DNA of 64,000 nt. Origin: Liolophura sinensis. Taxonomy: Eukaryota; Mollusca; Polyplacophora; Chitonida; Chitonidae. The translations under genes were made by a program, and so were the position numbers. This document shows positions 11,709-23,800 of the stretch, one piece after another; position 1 is the first letter of the stretch; every line of letters starts with the position of its first letter. The notes under the pieces are model-generated. The model had not been told where the DNA came from. It did no database searches and saw only the letters and a program-made list of their open reading frames with translations. Location: NCBI RefSeq assembly GCF_032854445.1, contig NC_088305.1, forward strand, positions 10,337,717 through 10,401,716. The letters are read 5' to 3'.

Positions 11709-12294
11709 GTGTAGCTCAGGCAGCGTTTGCCTACAGCCGTGACGGTATAAACGTATGCATGTGCACTGTGTGAAAGTTGACATGATGGAAGACATATAAA
11801 TTTTCTAGTTGGACCTAATTATCCTGTAATTATACAGTACATAATTCGTTATGGGAAGGCTGACAAATAGTGAAAAATAAAAAAAGATAAAACATCTGTG
11901 TCAGGTTTGTATGCATACGAGCACCCAAGGATATAGATGTACTGTACATCAACGCGTTCTGTCAACAATTAACATCACGAGCTCTCTTTCAAACGCATAG
12001 CCACTCACTTTAGGTAGACCCGGTGTGGTTGTATCTGCATTACGAGCGGCAATAAGCAATTAGCTATTGGATAACTCAGTTCATCATTAAATCATCAAAT
12101 ACTGTAATGTTAATTTATTCTGACTGATTGTCTGATTGACTGAATAGTTCTGACTGTGGGTGTTTGCCGACAATAAGAGGCCAACGACCCTTATATTGCC
12201 TTTTACGTTGTTTAACATACGTTGCTTAACCTACGTTCAACTAATATCGTGTCCATATCTTTACGTCACATGTGGAAAAATTCGTCAGTAGCAT

Positions 12295-12377
12295 GCCAAA
12301 AGCTGGTGGTTTTATGCTAGGCACTCTGGTTTCCTAATACTGACCGCCGTCGTGTAAATCAAATAAACAAACAAACT
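12295..12377 (+). mobile_element. SINE A-related fragment
   Basis: A GCCAAAAGCTGGTGGTTT..GGCACTCTGGTTTCCT block followed by CTGACCGCCGTCGTGTAA and AAATCAAATAAACAAACAAA. The tail resembles SINE A; the middle resembles a variant also seen near 370 and 37880. Confidence 0.65.
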
Positions 12378-12892
12378 CTTGGTCCTTTTAATCTTCCGTA
12401 CATCGGTCACATATGCAGCTAAAACCCAAAAAGGGAAGTCGTGTCGGATGTAGGCGGATGAGGTTTTAAGCCGCGCTGGGGATCATGTTAAAATAACCCT
12501 CAGTATAATTGAATCTTCCAGCGTGAGCTGACAACATTGGCATGCTAGCAATTATACTAAATACAACTTTATGTACAATAGTTAAGAGTAACCACTTATA
12601 ATTTACATTTCTGATAAGCGTCATGGGGAGCTGAGCTAAAGGAAAGCCTTACAGAGTTACGGTTCCTGTTGGTTTGTCATGTGACGGAATAGGCTCTGGT
12701 ATGACATGGTTATGGGCACATCCCTGTGTCGGGCCGTCACTCGTCGGTTCAATCCGGACGCTCGGACTTGTCACTTCCGGCTGATTTGATGAAATCATCA
12801 TTACTTGATCTGTCAATGTAACTGGTCTGGCCTCGTGTATCACGTCCCATTACCTCTGGCAGTACGCCTGTTTTTCTGCTGCTGCAGTCGTC

Positions 12893-13062
12893 ATGCTATG
12901 TAACGACATAGTTGTGGGCTTGACTCTCGCCTTAACCTCAATACTGCACATAGCAGAATGTTTTAACATTGACATCAATCTGTCCCGACTACAACAAGGG
13001 CCAGCTGGATCTGACTTCGGATTTGCTTTGGGGATCTTGAGAAATGACTCACAGGGAGTGCG
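12893..13062 (+). CDS. Gene B exon 1, signal peptide and start of blade 1
   Basis: ATG at 12893 is followed by a hydrophobic stretch [18 protein letters not shown] and then [20 protein letters not shown], the standard integrin alpha N-terminus (signal peptide, then F/Y-N-(I/V/L)-D and the first FG-GAP). The exon ends GVR with two bases of the Arg codon before gtaagt; exon 2 starts with the missing G. This ATG is chosen because it puts the mature FNID just after a normal-length signal peptide. No TATA box or other promoter element was recognised upstream. Confidence 0.9.
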
Positions 13063-16000
13063 GTAAGTCATTCATTCAGTCGTCGTTAGGGTTTAGCTTG
13101 GGGCCCGTTCTTCGAGGCAGTCGTATACTGTACCTGGTGCAATTTCCATGACAACATACGGTGAAGAGATCTGTCACCATGGTGAATACGCTTGAGGCAG
13201 CGTAGGGGCAGCGTTGCGACAGCGTTGTACAACGCAGCCCCATTGTCAGTGACTTATAGCAATTTAAAAACGACACGGCCTCTTGACGCAGCGCAACGTC
13301 ACGATATGACTTCGCACAACGTCATCGTGTTTCAGGCCATCATATATAAAAAGAAACTTGCATGTTTCTAACATCTTCCCACTTTTGTCCAGTTTTGAGC
13401 GACGTCTTACAGTTATACTGTCAAACGTGTGCACTACATGTATTTATTTATTTATTTGATTGGTGTTTTATGCCGTACTCAAGAATATTTTACTTATACC
13501 ACGACGGCCAGCGGTATGGTGGGAGGAAACAGGGCAATTGTCGTAGAAAACTCACGACCATCCGCAGGTTGCTGGGAGACCTACCCACCGAAGAGGAAGG
13601 CAGCATAAGCTGGACTTGAACATTGTCATTGCGCGCGCGGGCACGATAACCACCTCGGCCACGGAGGTAACCCTGCACTACGTAAAAATGTATTTATAAT
13701 TGCTTGGTCTTTTAAATCAATAATCCGACGTACTCCTACATTCGTTTATTTATTTAATGAATTATTGGCTGATTTATTTGATTGTTATTTTACACCTTGT
13801 TAATTTTTCACAATGACGGTGAGTTTTATCAGTTAAGGAAAACCGTCGACCAATGGCATGTTTCTAACGAACTTTTCCACATGTGGCGTACAGATAATCT
13901 TCATGTAATCTAGCCAGCGATATCCGACATCATCTACCTTAATTTACTGAACCCTTAACTCTTCAAAGCTGTGAACTTCCTTCATAAATATGCATGGTTC
14001 AAGTCCACCTTAGTTATTGACACTGACAGGAGATCATAACACCATGGAATGGGGGAGGGCAGAGAGTTATTTTCTAGCGCTGGCACTTCCACGTCTTTTG
14101 TGAAAGCAATTTATTTCATACACCGCATACTTTTCGCTAAAGCCACTTTAGCAGAATAAGCATACCTCCCGCTCGAAGCGCACAAGCTCAGCACAAAATG
14201 CGTTCAAGATTCTCTTCTAAGACTAAGGTTAAAGCCGTATAGCAAAATGTGTAGAACGTATCACTACAGAGAAGCTTGAAATAAAAGAGAAAGCGCTGGA
14301 CAGTGCTAAATAGTTTGTCAGAAACCTATCTCGTATATCTCTTACGGAGGACGATATTCTTCTCCTATCTAAAAGACTCAGTTTTGTCCCAACCCCATAT
14401 ATTGGTTCTCAAGATCTTATGTGGGATTTTAGGACTTTTGAAAAAGACAAGAGAACTAGGGTTTATTTACACAATGCCAATAGAGATAACAAGCAAAGGT
14501 ACATTCCCTTTAAGCGCATATATCAAATTGTCCATCCTCCAGCAAATGACTGTGGAGAATCATCTCTATGCAACCAAACCACTCATATAAAGTCACTGGT
14601 ATGAACAACCTCTCGGAGGGAGAAAAGAAGTCTCTTAATAAATCACGCATGCCCTACCGTATAATTATCGTTACGAAAGCTGATAAGGACAATAGTACTC
14701 TAATACACAATGTCTCTGATTACACTAAGTAGGCAAACAGGCAGCTCTATGGTGGTATTCGCTACCGTGAAATCGGAACAGGATATTCCATGATGTATGT
14801 GAATTACTCAACACAAAGCAGTTTGATAAACGGTGTCATGAATATCTACCTGATATTTCCTGCCGCATGCCAACAACTATATTTCCTACAAAAATTTACC
14901 GCATTTACTGCATTTACCGGATACGATATCAATCGCCCCTTTTATCAGTCACTCTTGAAAAATGACCTTATTCTAAACTCTAATGAGTTTAACTTTAACG
15001 ACAAACATTACAAGCAGATAGTGAGTGCGCCCCAGGGTGCAGTCCCTTCCCCTGAACTTTGTGACATTGCCATATTCAGGCACATCAGTCGGATCCCGAA
15101 TAAATTTTCACATCGCAGTAGTATAATCTTTCACAAACGATTCGGAAATGATGAGCTTACCATGAAGTCTAGCAGACGTATTGCTGAACATCTCTTTGAG
15201 CTTGCGAACCAAGAATATTCATTCCTTACATTTATCGATGAGATTTCAAATTCAGAAATGAACTTTCTCAACATGACTATTTTTAAAGGAGAAAGATTCA
15301 AACGGGATTGCATCCTTGATCTGAAATGCTATTCAAAGCCCACCGGAACATATCAACATCTACAGATAGGGTCGGCACACCACCCGCCCTGCTTTAAATC
15401 TTTTATTAGTGGTGAAATCACCAGGTACTGTCGTAACTGCAGGAATGTGCCGGATTTCTTTAAGAAATCGACACTCTTTTAATCGAAATTACTCGGAAAC
15501 TGAGGTTGATTCCATTTTCAACAAAGACAAATTTGAGGACCGCCCTATGAGAATCCATAGGAAAAAGAAGACTACAAAAGTCGTGTCCAACAAACAAACG
15601 GTTTATAACGACCTATCAAACTTGTCAAAGGAATATTAGAAACACCCTTAACAAATACTGGCATCTGATTGAAGGAAATAAAGATTCTAATGAAATGTTT
15701 CCTCTTTGTCCTCAAATCACCTACCGTGGAGGCTGCAACCTGCGTGAAATCCTGCTTAAATCCAAATTATAGCATATGCTACCTTAATCTTTGTCGTGGA
15801 CATCTGATGAGGGTAGACGCGGCCAAACATACCCGAAACACTGACATAGTCATGTATAGGCTGAAGCAATTTTCAATGCTATGACAACCATTGACTTATA
15901 CAGTTGTTTGTCTCACTTAGTTTTATACTTTTACACAGCTTACTCAAATGGACAGTGTCGAGTCTACCTCAGGTAAACTTTGGGTGTGGCTTACTGGTTC

Positions 16001-16755
16001 AGTTTTCTCTGAAGGCTTCGACACAAGGAAATACACACTTTTAAGGGACAATCAATGATTGGCTGAAAATGCCCTGCCTGAAGTACGCTGGCCGCGATGC
16101 CATTGGCTGTCGAAAGAGTAGATTCTCTGAAGACTTATATATTGAGTAAAGCAAGGGTGATATCGAAACCTATAGCAAATATCAAATTTGGTGACAGGGA
16201 TATGTGTACAGATGTACACACGATATGAATTCAAGTATATTGCACTTATATATGATGGCAGGACTGCTTATGGGCGGAGAAAACTTCGCATCGGAGCGGG
16301 CATTGCTGTTGGTAAAGTTACTTGGCTTTCAGTGGCTATAGGCTACACAGGACGTGGGCACAGTACAATTCTCAGTGCCGCTTGTTACCTGACATTAGAA
16401 ATGTTGAATGACAATATTGATGACAGCCTTAAGTGAGTGGGGAGTTACTTGAAGTGCTAGATAAAACAGCATGGTTAATTGTTTTTGAAATGAGAGGGCA
16501 TAATGTTAAATGTAACATGGCATAATGGGCATAATGGTTGTTCGCAAGTTCTGACATAATGATAGTTACAAGATTTTTAACATTTCTTTGCGCAGTAAAA
16601 CAATTAAAAGCTTTAATTTAACGTAAGATAGTGTCAGATTGCAACATTTTTAAGTATTTTAAAAAGTGGTAATTTGTGACAACTTAGAAAGTGTTAGCTT
16701 ATAATCATAAATAAAACATCCACAACTATATATATAAGAAGGCGAAGAACTTCGA

Positions 16756-16809
<54 letters not shown>

Positions 16810-17800
16810 ACGGTATTGAAAGCAGCAACAGAAAACAGACTCAGTGACTCAATATTACAATGTAAACAATGCTTTATATATAAAATGAGACGTACAGTTT
16901 TACAGACAGTTCAACAACAACATACACATCAGTATTACCGGTCTTTAAAAGTTTCCAGTTCACCTTTGCATCCCAAGGAACGTGTTCCAGGAGATCTAAC
17001 GTAAAGATCATGGGATAAACACACAATTCACACAAGTCACAAATTGTCCTAGACAGGTACTTCGCCAGGTTAGCGAACACGAACACAGTACACAGGTTAC
17101 ACAGAACTGGAACAGTCAAGCCTTTGAATGACGTCACACCCGCAGAGCACAACACAGGGTAAATACAGGCATGGAGGTATAATCCACTTTAGAACAATCA
17201 CATCTCCCGCAGAAACTCACAAACGAGCCGTTCAGAGACGTAGAGTAATGTCACCTTGTGGCAGGACGAACGTCCTTTGCAAAACTGAAAACTTCAGTTT
17301 AGAGTCCTTGACGACCTTGTCGGTCAGGTGAGGTCAGCGTGTTAAACAAACTACACAGTCAACACTGTATAATCATAATAAAGATCCGAACACCAATAAA
17401 CGTGACTTCCGCAGAAATTCACATAAACCAGACATCAGTACTACTGTGGTACACAAACGGTGTCGGCATAAAAATCTGTCCTCCCAAACGAAACTGGCAT
17501 CACCAGCTCATATAAATATAATGGACTCGATACGAGAGCATCGCACACTCTCCTGGCTCCCAGTGGATGCAGCAAAAATACCTCCCCTCTGCACAGAAAA
17601 CACGGCTTATATACGTCCCAGGTGGATTCAACTATTTTTAAACACAGAATTAACAGCCAATGAACAGCCAGTTAAATAAACAGAGCATTGAACAAGGTGC
17701 TTTCCATCAGGTCCGCGCTGTACATATATAACAGGGCCTGTTATGCTTTCACAAAGGTCCGCAGACTAACAGTACATGAAGACGTTAAATAGTCATACAT

Positions 17801-17868
<68 letters not shown>

Positions 17869-20800
17869 GGATGTTACATTATTGAAATTATGTGTAACAT
17901 TTCAGCTTAGTTTAAAAGAGAATATAAGAAAATATTTAAGATAATGAATACCTTCTCTCCTCCAACACTGCCAAAATGTTGCATGTAACATATTTATAGT
18001 TACATAAAACATTTCAATGTTAATAAATAATATCACAGCTGATGGATGGCTCACCAATGCTTTCAATTTGCCCGATTTGTAACATCCGGGAGGGCATCCT
18101 GTCTGCGTCGTCCACAGACCAGGAGGCCGGCAGTTGTGTAGCAGCTTAACATAACTACCAATCGAAATCAACTCTGTGTACTGTAATTCTTCTAATTTTG
18201 TGGATATCTGGTCTGCTCGTTTTAGTCAATATTCATATAACTGAACACTCAGTTTCTCACATGGTTAGTCCATCTATTGAATACCATAAACAAATCTTTG
18301 TTTTTTCGAAAAAAAAAAAAACAACTGAGAGAGAAATGTAATTTTTTCTTTTAGCACGAATAATATCTGTCCTGAAAATTAGAAGAATTAAGAATTATAT
18401 AGTATCTATACGTTTATTGTATGGATGCTCGTTGTAGCCATCGCACACTCCGTTAACACTGTGTACCCAACTCTTGAGAAACGCCCAGTTTGCCATTAAC
18501 TTGTCGAATCTCTCTACTATTTAACGCGAGACAAAGTAACATTTAACTGTTAAACATTTAAATGTTCAACTCTTTTAGTGTTTTAGTGTAAAATATCGCG
18601 GTTTTCTGGTTTTTGGATCACAGATTGATGGGGACAACGCGGCCTCATAATATTTTAGCTGTTAATTGTCGTTTTCCAGATATAGTTTTACACATGTGCA
18701 TTTCATAACATGCTAATTAGCTGAAGTGAAAATAACATTGAAGACACCAACAGCCTTTCTTTGTTTCTGCGCAAGAGCAATCCGTTGAACGGAAAGTTAA
18801 AATACTACGTTTTCGTTTTACCGTCTTATCTTAGTCGCACTGAAGACATATATTAACTTACAATGTCTCATTTTTAGAAAAATCTTTACAGCTACAAAGC
18901 GACATTTCTAGGCTCAAATGCCGCATATTGTATATTGTAGAAATATTACCAGGTGACGCTTTTCATGCACAAATATGGTTTCGACAGGCGACATTTTATA
19001 AATCAAATTTCGTCTTATCGCCATGTCAATCTGTTTGATTTCATTCACAAGAAAATGATAAAAACACACAATTGTACATTAAAATATCGCTGTTCTTTTT
19101 TTTCCTCTGTCGACAAAGCCACAAAAGCAACTCTTTTATTCTAAAGTTTGTTATAGCGTGCTTCCTTTCGCTGCAGCAAAAAGCAGGAAACCTCACTATT
19201 TCAAAGTTAAAGATATTGGTGCAATATCTTTGCCTGTTCTCAAATGGATAGGGCAAAAACGTTCCTCATTCCACCCATCCACCCACTCAATCATGACTCA
19301 GGCATCCACCAAGAAATTCATACCTCATCCACCCCTTCTGTCATTACCATCCATCCATACCCCATCCATTCATTCACCCACACATCATTCCATCTGAAAT
19401 CCATGTCCAGTCACTTTCTCATAAATCATCCTCCCATCTATTTATTCACATGCATCCATCCACCTATCATTCCATCTCTAATACACTCATCCACACTTCC
19501 GTTCACCCACCCATCCAGCCATTCACACCCATCAATCCACCTATTCAGTCATCCACCCATCCAGCCATTCACACCCATATATTCACCTATTCAGTCATCC
19601 GCCCATCCAGCCATCCATCCAGCCATTCACACCCATCCATCCACCTATTTAGTCATCCACCCATCCAGCCTTTCATCCAGCCATTCACACCCACTCATCC
19701 ACCTATTCAGTCATCCACCCATCCAGCCATTCATCCAGCCATTCACACCCATCCATCCACCTATTCAGTCATCCACCCATCCAGCCATTCACACCCATCC
19801 ATCCACCAATTCAGTCATCCACCCATCCAGCCATTGATCCAGCCATTCACACCCATTCATTCACCTATTCAGTCATCCACCCATCCAGGCTTTCATCCAG
19901 CCATTCACACCCATTCATCATCTATTCAGTCATCCACCCATCCAGCCTTTCATCCAGCCATTCACTCCGATCCTTCCACCTATTCAGTCATCCACCCATC
20001 CAGCCATTCACACCCATCCATCCACCCATTCAGTCATCCACCTATCCAGCCATTCACACCCATACATTCACCTATTCAGTCATCCGCCCATCCAGCCATT
20101 CATCCAGCCATTCACACCCATCCATCCACCTATTCAGTCATCCACCCATCCAGCCATTAATCCAGCCATTCACACCCATCCATTCACTTATTCAGTCATC
20201 CACCCATCCAGCCTTTCATCCAGCCATTCACTCCGATCCTTCCACCTATTCAGTCATCCACCCATCCAGCCATTCACACCTATCTAGCCACCTATTCAGT
20301 CACTCAGTCAGTCTCAATCAAAGAATCATGAAATAAATGAATGAACGAGCAATCAATACATCAATGAGTCACTCTATAACGTTTTCATTTTTATTTGTAT
20401 TCATTTTTATGTCTGTTTTTATCTTTTGCAGGTTAATTATTGGTGCCCCAAAGTCTAACTCGACCTTCCAGCCAGGTACTCTCCAGACCGGGTCCGTGTT
20501 TGACTGCAGCTATGACCAAATCAAGTGTACCGAACTAGATATGGGAGTCAGCGGTAAGTCCTGTAATCTCGCTAAGAGTTCGAATCAAGTTCACGCTGGC
20601 TACCGCTGCGACCTTAAACCAGGATTGTTTTTAGATATCTGGTGAGGTGCGATGGACTCCTCTGGGCTCTGCAGAGTTTGCAAAGCCCGAAAGATGTTAA
20701 AAATTCACCATATTAAGGGGTGACACTAAATGGTGAGATGAACCAGGGCCCGTATTTATCATACGTCTTAAGCCTTCAAACATTCAAACACAGTTACAAT

Positions 20801-23800
20801 TAAAGTGCTTCGCTCCAGAATGTTTAAAATTTGTACTAATCACAATATGACCCGAGTGTGAAGTTGCTTGGTAAATACGGTCCCTGGTCTCATCGTTGCT
20901 TGTTGCATGAATCCTGGCATTTTGACTTTCTCATTCTGTGACCTGGTTGAAAATCATATACTAAATTATGCTTGTGTTTACCTATGCGTTTCTGTTCTTC
21001 TTTGATTTTTTTTTTTGGGCAGCAGGTGTTATTAAATACAGGAAATCGTAGATAAAACACAGAACAGCACCATCACCAAGTACGTTTCACCAAACAGAGA
21101 ATTTAGATATATATACTACAGAACAACTCGAAGAATTTTCAGAATGTTTCACAATTGGCATGAAAATGAATGATGCACCGATTGTGATTGGCAGACGATA
21201 ACAAACCAGTCCAGATAGAAAATCAACGGCTTGGATTCAGCATTGCTGTGGGCGAGGAGATTTCTCCCAGAATCACTGTGAGTAGGAGCGGAAGTCCATG
21301 TTTCATAGCTTTTTTCAGGAGGCGGTCCACACTTAGTGTGGCCCTTTGCAAAGGGAAGTAAATTTTGTAACTGATAGAACAACAGCGCTCTCTACCTTCC
21401 TGAATAACAATGTCGGTTATGTCAATACCATTTCAAGTGATCAAGGAATAATCAAAGCTGTTATTGTTACTCAAGTAATAGCGAATGCTATATTTGAGCC
21501 TAACGACTTCATTGGCCAAGGGGTCAAAGGTTGGAAAATCAATAAAAAAAAAAAGCTTGGCGAAAAAACAAAGAAAATATTTTGAGCCATGGAGGGAATT
21601 TTGAGAGCATCTTTTTTCTTCAAGCTTGCGCACCATTATGGAACAAGTAATAAAGCCTTAGTCAAAACAGCGAACGCTAGGTTTGAATCTAACAACTCCA
21701 CTGGCCGAGGGGTCAAATGGCTGGAAAATCAACAAAAGTTTGAGGAAAAATGAAGAAAATGTTTTGATTCATGCAGTGAATGTTGAGGTCTTTTTTTGTC
21801 AGCCTGCGCACCATTATGGAAAAATACCCGAATTCAGGCTGCTTATCTGGCTCAAGGCCGATGTCACGAGATAGGCTATGGAAATCCACCCAGATTCTCT
21901 GCTACCTACACGCCTATGAAACCTCGGAGAAGCTCGGTAAAGGACAAATGTAAGTCAATGAGTGCTTGGGGTTTAACGTCGTCATGAACAATTTTTCAGG
22001 CATATGCCAACAAAAAAGTCCTTAGGGTTGCACGCGGTGTGCCTGCATGTTGCAGGACGGATTTCCACCGTTCTTTTTATCTAGTGCTGTTTCACTGAGA
22101 CGACTTACCGAAGGCAAGTAAACAGCCCCACCCGAACCATTATACTGATACGGGTCAACCAGTCGTTGCACTATCCTCTAAATGCTTAACGCCACGCGAG
22201 GAAGTTATCCTTTTTTCAAGGTCTTTTGACCAGCCCGAGATCTACCGCCCCATGAAGCGGACGATCCATCTTCGGGGCTGTGTGACAACTGGCAAATGGA
22301 GGAGAAATGTAGGTTACTTACATAATCAGTGTTGCTGGGGAGACGCTTTCCAGGGCAATGCTACGCGTTGCAGACTGCCTTATTCGGCTCAAGCCGTGGT
22401 GCCATGGGGAGTGTAATTTGCTACTATTTAAGCATTTACATGAACAGTCAGAATAAAACCCTAACTTAGTTAAATTGACAGGAGCCTGTATTTCACTGGT
22501 TATGTAGTGACCATTTGCCAGTTATCACACTGTCGTCACTGCTGTCGGTTTATTCCCTGTGCTGTACGTGTTTAGTATATTTTATCTTATTGAAAATTGA
22601 TTCAGATAAATACACAATCCATACCATAACGATATCAATCTATCCAGCAATATGTCTCGTAATATAGCTCAATAAATCCCTGTGTCAATCAAGCAATGAA
22701 CCTATCTTTATTGGTTGAAAACTAGCAACTATAGGGATTTAGTGGGAAAACAAACGGATTTTCGGTCATTTGGTTTTCAAGTTAAGCAGAATGATCTTTA
22801 TTAAAGACATTTAAACGACGCCATTGTCATGTATATTAACATTTGCAGGTAACATTCATAGAAAGATTTTACTGTTGCAAAATTTTGGATACATGGACAT
22901 TTGGGTAATGCCAAATATAGGGAACAATTCTCCTAAGTGGAATTGCGCGATAAATTTACAATTTCCGAAATCCCTGATTATCCTTGTCACACTTTTATTA
23001 CAGTGGTACATGGTGACAAATACATCAAGGGAATGGGTCAAGGCGGCTTCAGTATTCATTACTCAAAGGTAGGTAACGTTTGTTCTAAGACAAGTGGAAT
23101 TCAACGTTCCAAGGGTAAGTAACGTTTGTTCTAAGACAGGTGGAGTTCAACGTTTATCATCCAAAGGCAAGTAACGTTTGTTCTAAGACAAGTGGAATTC
23201 AACGTTCATCATCCAAGGGTAAGTAACGTTTGTTCTACGACAGGTGGAGTTCAACGTTTATCATCCAAAGGTAAGTAACGTTTGTTTTAAGACAAATGAA
23301 ATTCAATGTTCATCATCCAAAGATAAGCATCATTTGTTCTTAGACAGGTGGAATTCAACGTTCATTACACAAACGTAACTAACATTTGTCCAGGGACAGG
23401 CGGAATCCAACGTTTATTACACAAAAGTAAGTAACATTTCACCAGAGACAGGTGGAATTCAACCTTCGTCACATAAATTTTAGTTATATTTATTCTGACG
23501 TAGGTGGGATTCAGTTTTTTACACGCAAAGGTAAGTAAAGGTGGGTTTCGTGGGGGGGGGGAGGGGGGGGGGGCTTGTCAGCATCCATTACCATTACACA
23601 AAGGTAAGTGACACTTGTCTTGGGACAAAGGGGAGCAAAGGAGAATTCAGCAGTCATTATACAAAGTAAGCTATCACACAAAAGTGTGTGTTTTGAACAC
23701 AAATGCCTTTCAGAGAGTATTTCGGTTTGCTAAGTTGAAATACCTAAGGTTTATGTCCCGTTTTATCTCTATGCACTAACTGAATGACAAGCGTTGTTAA

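Larger units (their letters stand above)
7805..12892. other. Gene A downstream / gene B upstream interval
   Basis: No coding exon recognised. The first few hundred bases are probably gene A 3' UTR; AATAAA-type hexamers occur (for example near 8831 and 9805) but no cleavage site can be assigned. It holds an AT/AC microsatellite, one family C dispersed repeat and a fragment of SINE A. The interval just before 12893 should hold the gene B promoter and 5' UTR; I see no clear core promoter motif. Confidence 0.6.

Noticed and set aside
12649-13276. Minus-strand frames opposite gene B exon 1
   Set aside because: The plus strand carries the signal peptide and FNID exon with a good donor; the minus frames have no recognisable domain.
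19244-20160. Two long overlapping frames rich in His, Pro and Ser
   Set aside because: They are translations of the CCATCCA minisatellite, which lacks stops by composition.
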